64,000 bases of DNA from an uncultured Oscillospiraceae bacterium (GCA_958448165.1 CAUDCW010000011.1:1-64000), one strand, 5' to 3'; shown: positions 51,407 through 60,310, counted from the stretch's first letter. Numbers and translations: made by a program. The notes: generated by a model not told the origin, from the sequence alone.

Positions 51407-52075
51407 TTATGTCATTCCTGCAACAAACAAATACCAGTTATCCTCAATAAGGGAATACATATTGCTGTCTGATGTGAGGTCTGCCGTGGAGTAAACAAGC
51501 TCAATTACTACATCATTTTCCGGATAAAAGGCTTCTACCCGGAACGCTTTTTCGGTGCGTTCTCCGTAGTGCATAGCTCTGATGTTGTATTCCTCGCCGT
51601 CACATAATATTTGTCTGATAATCGGACTGATATCCTCAAGCCATATGACTGAGCCGTCGGTAAGCCTAATATAGCCGTCATCTTGTATTTCTCTTACGGA
51701 ATACTTATCCTCCCACAAGCTGTTCTTTATTTTGTTAAGCTGCTCCTTGTGCTGATGATAAAATGAAAGGATTTGTTCCTCTTGTCGCTGTGTTGTCAGG
51801 GTTTGTTCAGAAGCGCAGCCGGCAGTCCCGCTGAGATATTTCTCCTGATTATTTTCATGCGGCACAGTGTCTGTATCTGCCGTGCCTTTGTCCATATCCA
51901 AAAGCCGAATGTCGTTTGGCTGTGTGAATATTAACGCCGCCGAAAGCGTAAAAATACATAATGCCGATAACGTGCAGGTGCTTGTTATTATCCTGCGCCG
52001 CTTTTTCTGTGCTTTCTTGTATTCGCCGCATCGTCTGAAAAGCTCTGCCTTGAATTCTTCTTCACTTCTTCTCAT
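51407..52075 (-). CDS. Membrane protein, probable anti-sigma factor
   Basis: The 222-residue protein has a basic cytoplasmic N terminus (about 30 residues, CGEYKKAQKKRRR), one membrane helix (about 31-51) and an extracytoplasmic domain of about 165 residues. It overlaps the stop of the upstream sigma-factor gene by four bases, the standard sigma/anti-sigma arrangement. The short cytoplasmic part lacks a recognisable zinc anti-sigma (HxxxCxxC) motif, so the call rests on position and topology. The outer domain has DGYIRLTDGSVIWLEDI. Confidence 0.65.
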   Translation of the reverse strand: MRRSEEEFKAELFRRCGEYKKAQKKRRRIITSTCTLSALCIFTLSAALIFTQPNDIRLLDMDKGTADTDTVPHENNQEKYLSGTAGCASEQTLTTQRQEEQILSFYHQHKEQLNKIKNSLWEDKYSVREIQDDGYIRLTDGSVIWLEDISPIIRQILCDGEEYNIRAMHYGERTEKAFRVEAFYPENDVVIELVYSTADLTSDSNMYSLIEDNWYLFVAGMT

Positions 52076-52623
52076 AACAGCAGCTCACCCTCCTTTCCGA
52101 TAAGGGAACGAAGCTGTGCCTTTGCACGATACAAAAGATTGTCAACCTGCTTTTCGTTCTTTTTCATTACCTTTGCCGCCTCGTCATACGACATTCCCTC
52201 AAAATAAACCAATGCAACGGCAACGCTCATATCAACGGGCAGCTTTTTGAGCGCCTCATTTATAATTCTGGCTCTCTCGTTTGCAAGCACAGTGTCCTCA
52301 AGCTCGGTGCAGTCGGCAGGCTCACTCTCGGCGTCGGATAATTCGACCGTCTTGAGCCTGTTTTTATGCCTTATGTAGTCAATTGCACGGCTTCTGCCGA
52401 GCATAAACAGATATGTTTTGAGTGTTGTTCTGAAGTTGTAGCGGTGGCGGTGGACGATAAGCTCCATAAAGCAGTCTATGGCTATGTCCTCTGATGCTGC
52501 AATGTCGTGAACATAACGGTTGATGAAAAAGGTCAGGCTGTCACGGTATTCGTTGAGTATATCGTCAAAAGCGGCTTCGTCGCCATCAAGGAAACGGCGG
52601 TAGCTACTTGCACCGTTGTCCAT
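52072..52623 (-). CDS. ECF-type RNA polymerase sigma factor
   Basis: The 183-residue sigma-70 family protein has region 2 (YRDSLTFFINRYVHDIAASEDIAIDCFMEL, with TLKTYLFMLGRSRAIDYIR) and region 4 (LPVDMSVAVALVYFEGMSYDEAAKVM, then VDNLLYRAKAQLRSLI). AGGAGG lies six bases before the ATG. It directs RNA polymerase to a small regulon, probably including its own promoter just upstream. Confidence 0.92.
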   Translation of the reverse strand: MDNGASSYRRFLDGDEAAFDDILNEYRDSLTFFINRYVHDIAASEDIAIDCFMELIVHRHRYNFRTTLKTYLFMLGRSRAIDYIRHKNRLKTVELSDAESEPADCTELEDTVLANERARIINEALKKLPVDMSVAVALVYFEGMSYDEAAKVMKKNEKQVDNLLYRAKAQLRSLIGKEGELLL

Positions 52624-52652
52624 ATAATACCTCCTGCTTTTTGCCCTTCACT

Positions 52653-52681
52653 TATTATACGTCTGAGAGGGTGGGGGTTCC
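52653..52681 (-). promoter_or_regulatory. Candidate promoter of the ECF sigma operon
   Basis: On the minus strand, GGAACC (52676-52681) and TATAAT (52653-52658) are spaced by 17 bp. The core also reads GGAAC, 15 bp, CGTA, which is the ECF-type pattern. It could be dual or autoregulated. Confidence 0.5.
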
Positions 52682-52690
52682 TTAAAAAAG

Positions 52691-52891
52691 TTAGTCCTCA
52701 AACAGCTTATCCATTAGATTGTTTATTTTCTCCTGCCGTTTGTCGGTTGCGGTGCTGTCAAGCGTGATTGAAACAACACTGCCTTCATCTGCGCCTGTTG
52801 GCACAAGAGCTAAAGGCAGATTTGCAAAGCTGCCGTCATCAATCTCAACTACTGCATATTCTCCCTCAAATCTGTCAATTGTTACGTTCAT
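52691..52891 (-). CDS. DUF3006 family protein
   Basis: The 66-residue protein MNVTIDRFEGEYAVVEIDDG with the tail RQEKINNLMDKLFED is a typical DUF3006 protein. These are short beta-rich proteins usually encoded beside a ComEC-type metallohydrolase, as here. ATG at 52891 has GAGGG before it. The metallohydrolase gene ends 16 bp upstream, so they form an operon. The function is unknown. Confidence 0.8.
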   Translation of the reverse strand: MNVTIDRFEGEYAVVEIDDGSFANLPLALVPTGADEGSVVSITLDSTATDKRQEKINNLMDKLFED

Positions 52892-52907
52892 ATTATCCCT
52901 CTCTTTT

Positions 52908-53993
52908 TCAGTCGTGCGGATTGCAGCTTTTGCAGGGAGTGTAGCCCTGCTTTTCAAGCTGCGATAGCGTAAGCGTTGTGTAATCCTTGTTTTTGTTTGA
53001 AATATCATCCGTAAGAGGACAGTCGGTCGTGTGGATTTTCTTTGTGTTTTTGTTTATGATAAAGCGGCTGTCTTGTGTCTGATTTTTTGAAACAGCAGTT
53101 CCTGATTCGCCGTCTGATATGCTGACTGTTTCACCGTTTACAGTCAGATTCTTTCCGTCTGACCTCGCGACAATGTTGCCGACGTCCTTTGTCATTAACA
53201 CCTGTGCGCCGCTGTTTCTCCAGCGGTTTATTATTTCTGTGACAGGCAGGTTGTAGTCGTTTTCTTCAGCAACGGAAACGGCTGCATATTTTGCGCCGAC
53301 ACGCCTTACAAAAGCTTCACTTGACGAGGTGTTACTGCCGTGATGCCCTATCTTGACAAAATCTGCGCTAACGTCTGCTTTTATCTCGTTTTCGCTTTCG
53401 GCTTCTGCGTCGCCCATAAACAGGAACTTTACACTGCCGAACGTGATTTTTATAACGGCGGAATAGTTGTTCAGCCCGGCGTAATCTGCGCTGTTCGGCG
53501 CTAAAATATCAATTTTCAAGCTGTTCTCGTTTAATATATTTACTCCTGCTTTTGCGGTGCTGATGCGTAGTCCCTTTTTGTCTATGGTGCTAAAAAGGTT
53601 TTCGTAGGTTTTTGTGTCAGCCGCCGCTCTCGGCATATAAACCTTGCCGATGTCAAAGGAGGTTACAACTCTGCTCATACCGCCGATGTGGTCGGCGTGT
53701 GGGTGAGTTGCGACAAGATAGTCGATTTTATCATAGCCGCTTGAGCTTATGTAATCCGTCACCGCTTTGCCGTATTCGCTTTCGCCTGCGTCAATCAGCA
53801 TACAGCGCTTGTCCGTAAGCTCGATAAAAATTGCGTCACCCTGACCCACATCAAGCACCGTTACCCTTATTTCGTCATTGTTTTTAGACGTTGTGTTTTC
53901 AGGGGAAGAACAGGCGCATAAAAAAACCGTCGCAAGTGTAAGACAGACTGAAATCAGCCTGATAAATCTTTTTCTGAGCTTGAAATATTTCAC
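52908..53993 (-). CDS. ComEC-like metallo-beta-lactamase-fold lipoprotein
   Basis: The 361-residue protein has a lipobox (FLCAC, near residue 29) and a metallohydrolase domain of the ComEC C-terminal type: VLDVGQGDAIFIE, ATHPHADHIGGM, KFLFMGDAE and KIGHHGSNTSSS. The extreme C terminus (IHTTDCPLTDDISNKN, ending YTPCKSCNPHD) is a small metal-binding module like that at the end of secreted nucleases. It may cut DNA outside the cell for nutrient use or uptake. GTG at 53993 is chosen for its GGAGGG six bases upstream. Confidence 0.85.
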   Translation of the reverse strand: MKYFKLRKRFIRLISVCLTLATVFLCACSSPENTTSKNNDEIRVTVLDVGQGDAIFIELTDKRCMLIDAGESEYGKAVTDYISSSGYDKIDYLVATHPHADHIGGMSRVVTSFDIGKVYMPRAAADTKTYENLFSTIDKKGLRISTAKAGVNILNENSLKIDILAPNSADYAGLNNYSAVIKITFGSVKFLFMGDAEAESENEIKADVSADFVKIGHHGSNTSSSEAFVRRVGAKYAAVSVAEENDYNLPVTEIINRWRNSGAQVLMTKDVGNIVARSDGKNLTVNGETVSISDGESGTAVSKNQTQDSRFIINKNTKKIHTTDCPLTDDISNKNKDYTTLTLSQLEKQGYTPCKSCNPHD

Positions 53994-54119
53994 AATAATC
54001 CCTCCGATAATTATTATACGATTAAAAAACTGTGAGGTCAACAAGATAAGTCACTTGAGCAAAAAGCGATAAAATCATAAAGACGGATTGATTAATTTAT
54101 ACAAAATATCGAAAAAATC

Positions 54120-54148
54120 TTGTATCGGGGTATTTTTTGGTGTATAAT
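54120..54148 (+). promoter_or_regulatory. Promoter of the phenylacetate-CoA ligase operon
   Basis: TTGTAT (54120-54125), a 17 bp spacer and TATAAT (54143-54148), about 40 bp before the start codon. Confidence 0.65.
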
Positions 54149-54190
54149 TAACTAACTGATATTATGCTTACAAAAAATGAGGTGTTTCCA

Positions 54191-55492
54191 ATGGCTAATT
54201 TCTTTGAAGAAAAATACGAAACTATGTCACGCGACGAAATGTCGGCTCTGCAGTCGCAAAGGCTTGTCAGCATGGTGGAGCGCTGCTACAACAATGTTCC
54301 GCTTTACAGAAAGCGCTTTGACGAGATGGGTATTCTGCCCGGCGATATCAAGACTATTGAGGATCTGAATAAACTTCCGTTTACATATAAAACAGATTTG
54401 AGAGATACATATCCGTTTGGTATGTTTGCCGTTCCGAAGGAGGAGCTTATCAGAATTCACGCATCAAGCGGCACAACGGGCAAGCAGACGGTTGTCGGCT
54501 ACACCGCACACGATATTGACATCTGGGCGCGTTCCTGCGCAAGAGCACTTGCCTCAATCGGCGGAACAAAGTCCGATTATGTTCATGTTTCATACGGCTA
54601 CGGTCTTTTTACGGGCGGTCTTGGACTTCACTATGGCGCAGAAAAGCTCGGCGCAACAGCGATTCCCGTTTCAACGGGTAACACAAAAAGACAGGTGCAG
54701 ATTATGCAGGACTACGGCTCAGACATAATTTGCTGTACTCCGTCATATGCTATGTTTATCGGTGAAACTGTGCGTGAAATGGGCATTGACCCCAAAAAGC
54801 TGAAGGTTCGTGCAGGATATTTCGGTGCAGAGGCATGGACAGAGAATATGCGCCGTGAGATTGAAAAAATACTTGATATCAAGGCTTATGATATTTACGG
54901 TCTTTCCGAGATTGCAGGACCGGGCGTTTCGTTTGAGTGTACCGACCAGACGGGTATGCACGTCAACGAGGACTGGTTCTATCCCGAAATCATCAACCCG
55001 GACACCGGCGAGGTTCTGCCCGACGGTCAGTACGGCGAGCTTGTGTTCACCTGCATCGGCAAGGAGGCGCTGCCGCTTATCAGATACAGGACAAGGGATA
55101 TAAGCTGTCTGTCAAGAAAGCCGTGCGCCTGCGGCAGAACACTTGTTAAGATGGCTAAGCCGAAGGGCAGAACAGACGATATGCTCATTATCAGAGGTAT
55201 CAATGTGTTCCCGTCACAGGTTGAGCACGTTCTGCTGTCGCTCAAGATGGACCCGAACTACCTTATTGTTGTTGACAGAGTAGGCAACCTCGACACAATG
55301 GAGGTTCAGGTTGAAATGACGCCCGAGATGGTTTCCGACACCGTTAAGAATATTGAGGTGCTGGAGCGCACTATTGCCGCGGCGTTGCAGTCAACGCTCA
55401 ACATCAGCGCAAAGGTTCGCCTTGTTGAGCCAAAGAGCCTGCCACGTTCAGAGGGCAAGGCTATCAGAGTTATTGACAACCGTAAGCTTTAA
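54191..55492 (+). CDS. paaK: Phenylacetate--CoA ligase
   Basis: The 433-residue adenylate-forming enzyme has RIHASSGTTGKQTVVGYT (ATP loop), AYDIYGLSEIAGPGVSFEC, RTRDISCLS and GRTDDMLIIRGINVFPSQVE. It activates phenylacetate or a related arylacetate to its CoA ester. In anaerobic Firmicutes such genes sit beside indolepyruvate oxidoreductase and an ACT protein and serve aromatic amino-acid metabolism. Here only the ACT gene follows. ATG at 54191 has GAGGTG seven bases upstream. Confidence 0.92.
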   Translation: MANFFEEKYETMSRDEMSALQSQRLVSMVERCYNNVPLYRKRFDEMGILPGDIKTIEDLNKLPFTYKTDLRDTYPFGMFAVPKEELIRIHASSGTTGKQTVVGYTAHDIDIWARSCARALASIGGTKSDYVHVSYGYGLFTGGLGLHYGAEKLGATAIPVSTGNTKRQVQIMQDYGSDIICCTPSYAMFIGETVREMGIDPKKLKVRAGYFGAEAWTENMRREIEKILDIKAYDIYGLSEIAGPGVSFECTDQTGMHVNEDWFYPEIINPDTGEVLPDGQYGELVFTCIGKEALPLIRYRTRDISCLSRKPCACGRTLVKMAKPKGRTDDMLIIRGINVFPSQVEHVLLSLKMDPNYLIVVDRVGNLDTMEVQVEMTPEMVSDTVKNIEVLERTIAAALQSTLNISAKVRLVEPKSLPRSEGKAIRVIDNRKL

Positions 55493-55510
55493 TGAACGGA
55501 GGAATATATT

Positions 55511-55936
55511 ATGATTCAACAGATTTCTGTTTTTCTTGAAAACAAAAAGGGCAGACTTGCATTTATAACAAAGGTTCTCGCAGAGGCAGGCGCAGACATC
55601 AGGGCGATGTCGGTTGCCGACACAAGCGATTTCGGCATTTTGCGCCTTATCGTTGACGCTCCCGAAAAGGCGATTGACGCACTTAAAAACGAGGGTATGG
55701 CGGTTTCGCTGACCGATGTGCTTGCAATCGGCGTTGAGGACAATCCCGGCGGCCTTTCAAAGGCGACAAACGCACTGTGGGACAGCGGCATAAGCGTTGA
55801 ATATGCTTATGCTTTCATCAGCCAGAAGGACGGCACTGCTTTTGTTATTCTGCGTGTTGACGACAACGACAAGGCTGTCGAGGTGCTTAAGGCAAATGAT
55901 ATCACTGTGATTGAGCAGGACGATATTCACAAGTAA
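55511..55936 (+). CDS. Double ACT-domain protein
   Basis: The 141-residue protein consists of two ACT folds (IQQISVFLENKKGRLAFITK at 1-65 and VEDNPGGLSKATNALWDSGI at 75-135), which usually bind amino acids. It is 18 bp behind paaK with its own GGAGG. The pairing with paaK recurs in Clostridia. It may sense aromatic amino acids to regulate the ligase, which is inference. Confidence 0.88.
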   Translation: MIQQISVFLENKKGRLAFITKVLAEAGADIRAMSVADTSDFGILRLIVDAPEKAIDALKNEGMAVSLTDVLAIGVEDNPGGLSKATNALWDSGISVEYAYAFISQKDGTAFVILRVDDNDKAVEVLKANDITVIEQDDIHK

Positions 55937-55949
55937 TAATGAATTTAAG

Positions 55950-55996
55950 GGACTGCCGGGCAAGACGGTATAAGCTGTTTTTGCGGCAGTCCTTTT
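55950..55996 (+). terminator. Terminator of paaK-ACT
   Basis: GGACTGCCG (55950-55958) pairs with CGGCAGTCC (55984-55992) and is followed by TTTT. The loop is long (25 bases). Confidence 0.75.
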
Positions 55997-56025
55997 GTGT
56001 TTTATATGTAAGGGAAATTAGTATT

Positions 56026-57006
56026 ATGGATAAAAAACTGTACTGGGCTGTGCTTGGCACAGGTGTGATTGCAAACCAGATGGCTCAGGCTGTGCAGAAA
56101 ATGGGCAAAAGCCTGTATGCGGTTGCGAACAGAACTCACTCAAAGGCTGTGAGCTTCGCAGAGAAATACGGTGTTGAAAAGGTGTATGACAGCATTGACG
56201 ATATGTTCACAGACGAAAAGGTTGACATAATCTACATCACAACGCCGCACAACACTCATATTGAATATATCAGAAAGGCACTTAAAAATAAAAAGCATGT
56301 CTTTTGCGAAAAGGCAATAACGCTTAACAGCGATGAGCTGTCAGAGGCTGTCGCACTTGCAAAAGAAAACGGTGTGATAATAGCCGAGGCTATGACAATA
56401 TGGCATATGCCGCTTTATAAAAAGCTGTGGCAGATAGCCGAAAGCGGCAGGCTTGGAAAATTGCAGGTGCTTCAGCTCAATTTCGGAAGCTTCAAGGATT
56501 ATGATATGAGCAACCGCTTTTTCAATATAAGCCTTGCAGGCGGTGCACTGCTTGACATCGGCGTTTATTCCATAAGCCTTGCCAGAAGCTTTATGAGCAG
56601 TCAGCCGAAGGATATAAAAAGTCAGGTAAGGCTTGCGGAAAGCGGAGTTGACGAACAGGCGGCAATTATTATGATGAACGATAATGCCGAGATGGCGACA
56701 ATTACACTCAGCCTGCACTCAAAGCAGCCCAAGAGAGCCGTTTTAAGCTTTGAAAAGGGTTATATTGAAATAACAGAGTATCCAAGAGCCGACAAGGCGG
56801 TTATAGTTGATGCTCAGACAGGGCAGAGAACAGAGCTTTGCGAGGGCGACACCGAGCTTGCGCTTGTGTATGAAATGACGGATATGGAGAACGCAGTTCT
56901 GAATGGAGATACAGCGGCGCTGAAGCTTGATACAACAGTTGACGTTATGCAGATTATGACGGATTTGCGCAGGGAATGGGGACTTGTATATCCCGAGGAA
57001 CGGTGA
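56026..57006 (+). CDS. Gfo/Idh/MocA-family oxidoreductase
   Basis: The 326-residue NAD(P)-dependent enzyme has the Rossmann GTGVIANQMAQAVQ motif, ITTPHNTHIEYIRKALKNKK, HVFCEKAITLN with the conserved E-K pair, and GGALLDIGVYSISLARSFM. The family oxidises or epimerises sugars and polyols; the substrate cannot be read. ATG at 56026, with AAGGGA 13 bases upstream, starts the conserved domain, although an open frame extends upstream through the terminator. Confidence 0.9.
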   Translation: MDKKLYWAVLGTGVIANQMAQAVQKMGKSLYAVANRTHSKAVSFAEKYGVEKVYDSIDDMFTDEKVDIIYITTPHNTHIEYIRKALKNKKHVFCEKAITLNSDELSEAVALAKENGVIIAEAMTIWHMPLYKKLWQIAESGRLGKLQVLQLNFGSFKDYDMSNRFFNISLAGGALLDIGVYSISLARSFMSSQPKDIKSQVRLAESGVDEQAAIIMMNDNAEMATITLSLHSKQPKRAVLSFEKGYIEITEYPRADKAVIVDAQTGQRTELCEGDTELALVYEMTDMENAVLNGDTAALKLDTTVDVMQIMTDLRREWGLVYPEER

Positions 57007-57072
57007 TGGGAAAGCCATTGATTTTTCTTCTTGACCGCAAGAGCAAAATGTAATAACATATATTGCAGTTAA

Positions 57073-57114
57073 GAGTTTTGAGTTTTAAGTTTTGAGTTTT
57101 AAGTTTTGAGTTGA
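57073..57114. repeat. Array of six heptanucleotide units
   Basis: Six contiguous 7-mers: GAGTTTT twice, AAGTTTT, GAGTTTT, AAGTTTT, GAGTTGA. It belongs to the same dispersed heptad family as 26860-26915. Confidence 0.85.
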
Positions 57115-57157
57115 AGTGGACAGAAGAGAAATTTAAAACGAGTATTTATTCAAAGAG

Positions 57158-57280
57158 CAGCGCAGCTGCGACAACCATAATTTGCGAAGCACATTTCACA
57201 TCGCCGAAGGCGATATTTCACTTTGCCTTTGGCAAAATATCATTGCGACAGCAATATCACTGCGTAGCATAGCTGCGCAC
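57158..57280. repeat. Chain of mini-hairpins with an outer stem
   Basis: GCGCAGCT near 57160 pairs with AGCTGCGC near 57271. Inside are at least three small hairpins (ATCGCCGAAGGCGAT, TTTGCCTTTGGCAAA, ATTGCGACAGCAAT), joined by the recurring linkers ATTTCAC or ATATCAC. It ends just before the rqcH ribosome binding site. Confidence 0.75.
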
Positions 57281-57293
57281 AGGGGGTGAGCTT

Positions 57294-59036
57294 ATGGCGC
57301 TGGACGGTGCGTTTTTGCGCTTTATAAAAACTGAACTTGAAGAAAAGCTTATCGGCTTGCGTGTTGAAAAGGTTTTTCAGCCGAACCGTGACGAGCTTAT
57401 AGTGGCATTCAGAGGCGTCAGCGGAGCATACAAGGTGCTTATGTCGGCGAGGGCAAATTCGCCGAGGGTGAATATAACGCAGTATCCGCCCGAAAATCCG
57501 CAGACTCCGCCGATGCTGTGTATGCTGCTAAGAAAAAGACTGACCGGCGCACGGCTCAAGGCGATAACCCAGCATCAGCTTGAAAGAGTTCTGCGCTTTA
57601 CCTTTGACGCAACGGACGAGCTTGGCGATAAAATTGAGCTTTCGCTGATAGCTGAGATAATGGGAAAATACAGCAATGTGATTTTTGTTGACGGCAGCGG
57701 AAATGTGATAGACGCACTTAAAAGGGTCGATATGACAATGTCGTCGCAGAGGCTTGTTCTTCCGGGCGTTGAATACAGGCTGCCGCCGCCGCAGGATAAG
57801 CTGAATCCGCTTGAGGTGTCGGTTGATGAGATAATCGGCAGAATCAGAAACTCAGGCAAGGCTGTGCCACTGAACAAGGCGATATTGTCGGCGGTTCAGG
57901 GCTTTTCGCCGATTGTGTGCCGTGAGCTTGAGCATCTGACAGGCAGAGGAGCGGAGCTTGACAATGTATCAATGACGGACGAACAGTACAGCCGCCTTGA
58001 GTTTTTCCTGAAAAGGACGGTTAATGAAATCGCTGAAAATGTAGGTGTGCCGTGTATGGTGCAGGACTTGAACGGCAAGCCGCTGGACTTTTCGTTTATG
58101 AATATCCTTCAGTACGGCACAGCGGCAAAAACTATTCGCTTTGAAAGCTACAGCGAGCTTCTTGACAGCTTTTATCTTGAGCGTGACAAGACAGAGCGTA
58201 TGAGGGTCAAGGGACAGGATTTGCTCAGGCTACTTACGAATATAACCGAGCGACTGACAAGAAAGATAAACACGCAGAAAATTGAGCTTGCAAACAGCGA
58301 GGACAGGGAACAGCTGAGAATAAAGGGCGACCTGATACAGGCTAATCTGTACCGCATAGAAAAGGGTATGACTGAAATTGAGGTTGAAAACTTCTATGAC
58401 GAAAGCCTGCCGATGATAAAAATCAGGCTCAATCCTGCGCTGACGCCGGGGCAGAATGCGCAGAAATACTACAAGGACTACCGCAAGGCGAAGAATGCAC
58501 AGCAGTATCTGACGGTTGAAATTGAAAAGGCACAGCAGGAGCTTTTGTATATCGACACGGTGTTCGACAGCCTGTCAAGAGCCGAAACCGAGCGGGAGCT
58601 TGCCGAGATAAAGCAGGAGCTGATAGACGGCGGATATATAAAGAGAATCCGCTCAAAGCAGAAGATGAAAGGCACTCTGCCGCCGCTTGAATTTACCTCA
58701 AAAAGCGGACTGAAGATTCTGGTCGGCAGGAACAACGTGCAGAACGACAAGCTGACGCTTAAAACAGCCAGAAATTATGACTTGTGGTTCCACACCAAGG
58801 ATATCCCCGGCTCACACACAGTTATTTTCTCTCAGGGTGAAACGCCCGATGACGAGTCGATTTTATATGCCGCTCAGCTTGCCGCTTATCACAGCAGGGC
58901 TAAGGATAGCAGCAAGGTGCCGGTTGATTATACGCTGATAAAGTATGTCAGCAAGGTGCCGGGAGCAAAGCCCGGAATGGTGATTTATAAAAACCAGAAA
59001 ACCCTGTTTGTAAAGCCGTCGCTGGAGCAGGAATAA
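57294..59036 (+). CDS. rqcH: Rqc2/NEMF homologue RqcH
   Basis: The 580-residue NFACT protein has MALDGAFLRFIKTELEEKLI and an NFACT-N domain (RANSPRVNITQYPPENPQTP), a long coiled-coil middle (about 280-440) and a C-terminal NFACT-R domain (LVGRNNVQNDKLTLKTAR, DLWFHTKDIPGSHTVI). It directs Ala-tail addition to peptides stuck on 50S subunits and is often annotated as a fibronectin-binding protein. GGGGGTGAG precedes the ATG. Confidence 0.95.
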   Translation: MALDGAFLRFIKTELEEKLIGLRVEKVFQPNRDELIVAFRGVSGAYKVLMSARANSPRVNITQYPPENPQTPPMLCMLLRKRLTGARLKAITQHQLERVLRFTFDATDELGDKIELSLIAEIMGKYSNVIFVDGSGNVIDALKRVDMTMSSQRLVLPGVEYRLPPPQDKLNPLEVSVDEIIGRIRNSGKAVPLNKAILSAVQGFSPIVCRELEHLTGRGAELDNVSMTDEQYSRLEFFLKRTVNEIAENVGVPCMVQDLNGKPLDFSFMNILQYGTAAKTIRFESYSELLDSFYLERDKTERMRVKGQDLLRLLTNITERLTRKINTQKIELANSEDREQLRIKGDLIQANLYRIEKGMTEIEVENFYDESLPMIKIRLNPALTPGQNAQKYYKDYRKAKNAQQYLTVEIEKAQQELLYIDTVFDSLSRAETERELAEIKQELIDGGYIKRIRSKQKMKGTLPPLEFTSKSGLKILVGRNNVQNDKLTLKTARNYDLWFHTKDIPGSHTVIFSQGETPDDESILYAAQLAAYHSRAKDSSKVPVDYTLIKYVSKVPGAKPGMVIYKNQKTLFVKPSLEQE

Positions 59037-59037
59037 A

Positions 59038-59058
59038 GAGTGGAGAGCGAAGAGTGAA
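59038..59058. repeat. Heptad repeat behind rqcH
   Basis: GAGTGGA, GAGCGAA, GAGTGAA start two bases after the rqcH stop codon. The 305 bp gap to secG otherwise contains only the secG promoter. Confidence 0.8.
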
Positions 59059-59254
59059 GAAAGCTGACGACACCGAAGGTAAAGGAGCGTTGATTATGTC
59101 TTGTTTTCCGCTCCCTCACCGAAATAGCTGTTGTGAATTACAGCGATAATGTTGCTTAGCACAGCGATGAGTAAATATGCGACAAATACAAGGGGTAAAT
59201 ATTGGATATACTATATAAATTTTGACAATCGCCGAAAAAATCTTGAATTATCAC

Positions 59255-59283
59255 TTGAAAAAATGCGGTGACTGTGTTAAAAT
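59255..59283 (+). promoter_or_regulatory. Promoter of secG
   Basis: TTGAAA (59255-59260), a 17 bp spacer and TAAAAT (59278-59283), about 60 bp before secG. Confidence 0.6.
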
Positions 59284-59341
59284 GACTGAGTTGTATCTTT
59301 AAAATCATTAATTTGATATATTTTGCGAAAGGAAGAAAATC

Positions 59342-59587
59342 ATGGGAGTTTTAGAATATGTTCTCGGCAGTGTTCTTCTGCTGTTTTCAATTGCAATAAT
59401 CATCGTTATTATTCTTCAGGAAGGTCATCAGCAGGGTCTGGGCGTTGTTACAGGTGGTGCGGATACATTTTTCTCTAAGAATAAGGCTCGCTCGATTGAT
59501 GCGTTCCTCTCACGCTGGACAAAGCTTTTTGCTCTTGTTTTTGTTATCGTGGTTGTTGCGCTGAATGTTATTGCAAAGTTTTTCTGA
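59342..59587 (+). CDS. secG: Preprotein translocase subunit SecG
   Basis: The 81-residue protein has two membrane helices (about 3-22 and 60-80) and between them the SecG signature VIILQEGHQQGLGVVTGGAD, followed by FF.KNKARSIDAFLSRWTK. It assists SecYE in protein export. GAAAGGA precedes the ATG. It is a single gene with its own terminator. Confidence 0.94.
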   Translation: MGVLEYVLGSVLLLFSIAIIIVIILQEGHQQGLGVVTGGADTFFSKNKARSIDAFLSRWTKLFALVFVIVVVALNVIAKFF

Positions 59588-59616
59588 TTGAGAATTAAAT
59601 TTAATAGCAAAAAATC

Positions 59617-59645
59617 AGGACACGGTTTTCGCCGTGTCCTTTTTG
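59617..59645 (+). terminator. Terminator of secG
   Basis: Nine-pair stem AGGACACGG/CCGTGTCCT (59617-59625 with 59632-59640) and a T-run. Confidence 0.9.
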
Positions 59646-59652
59646 TGCAGAA

Positions 59653-59678
59653 AAGCCTGCCGTTTTTTCGGCAGGCTT
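59653..59678 (-). terminator. Terminator of the prfB operon
   Basis: Ten-pair stem AAGCCTGCCG/CGGCAGGCTT (59653-59662 with 59669-59678); on the minus strand it is followed by TTTTC. Confidence 0.85.
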
Positions 59679-59695
59679 AATTTAAAAGAGATTTA

Positions 59696-60307
59696 TTAAC
59701 GGATAATCATTGACATATCAATAATAGGATAAATAACATTGAATATCGCCGCCGCCAATGAAACGGCAAGGAATATAAAGGATAAGACTCTGAATACCTT
59801 GTCCGGCATTGTGCTGTCGCCGTATCCCATACCCGACAGCGCACCCGTGAAGCCAATGCGGACAGTCACGTTTGGATAGCGGTTTTTCTTCCGTTGAGGT
59901 GCGTTCGGCGGCTTTTTTGTCGTTCTGTTTTTCTGCTCCATAACTTTTGCGATTTCACCTAAGTACATTGCACCCAAATTGAACACAAACAGTAACACTA
60001 TCGAATTGTTCACACCGTGTAAGCCGTAAAAGCCGAACGGTGGAATCAGATAAATTAAATATAAGAGCAAAAATAATACAACCGAAATTATAATATCTAT
60101 TATGCGTACGCTGCTTTTTATCAGACGCTTGTGTGCGATAAAGCTAACGAGCGATGCGGCGATTGAAACAGCCAAGAATAACGAGTTGATAACATAGGTG
60201 GTTGGCGATATAAGACTAAAGCTGTTGAGAATTGAAACTGATATCAACAATACAATGCCCGTAACAAAGAACGCCAGCTTAACAAGCATTGCTTTTATAT
60301 TGAGCAT
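59696..60307 (-). CDS. Multi-pass membrane protein, unknown
   Basis: The 203-residue protein has about five membrane helices (two pairs in residues 8-110 and one at 172-196) and a basic loop at 122-140 (EQKNRTTKKPPNAPQRKKNR). No family is recognised. Its ribosome binding site GAGGAG overlaps the end of prfB, and its ATG is four bases beyond the prfB stop, so it is co-transcribed. A functional link with translation termination is not evident. Confidence 0.65.
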   Translation of the reverse strand: MLNIKAMLVKLAFFVTGIVLLISVSILNSFSLISPTTYVINSLFLAVSIAASLVSFIAHKRLIKSSVRIIDIIISVVLFLLLYLIYLIPPFGFYGLHGVNNSIVLLFVFNLGAMYLGEIAKVMEQKNRTTKKPPNAPQRKKNRYPNVTVRIGFTGALSGMGYGDSTMPDKVFRVLSFIFLAVSLAAAIFNVIYPIIDMSMIIR

Positions 60308-60310
60308 TAC

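Noticed and set aside
55939..56025. 29-residue N-terminal extension of the Gfo/Idh/MocA protein
   Set aside because: It would be translated from the terminator hairpin of the preceding operon and is not part of the Rossmann domain.
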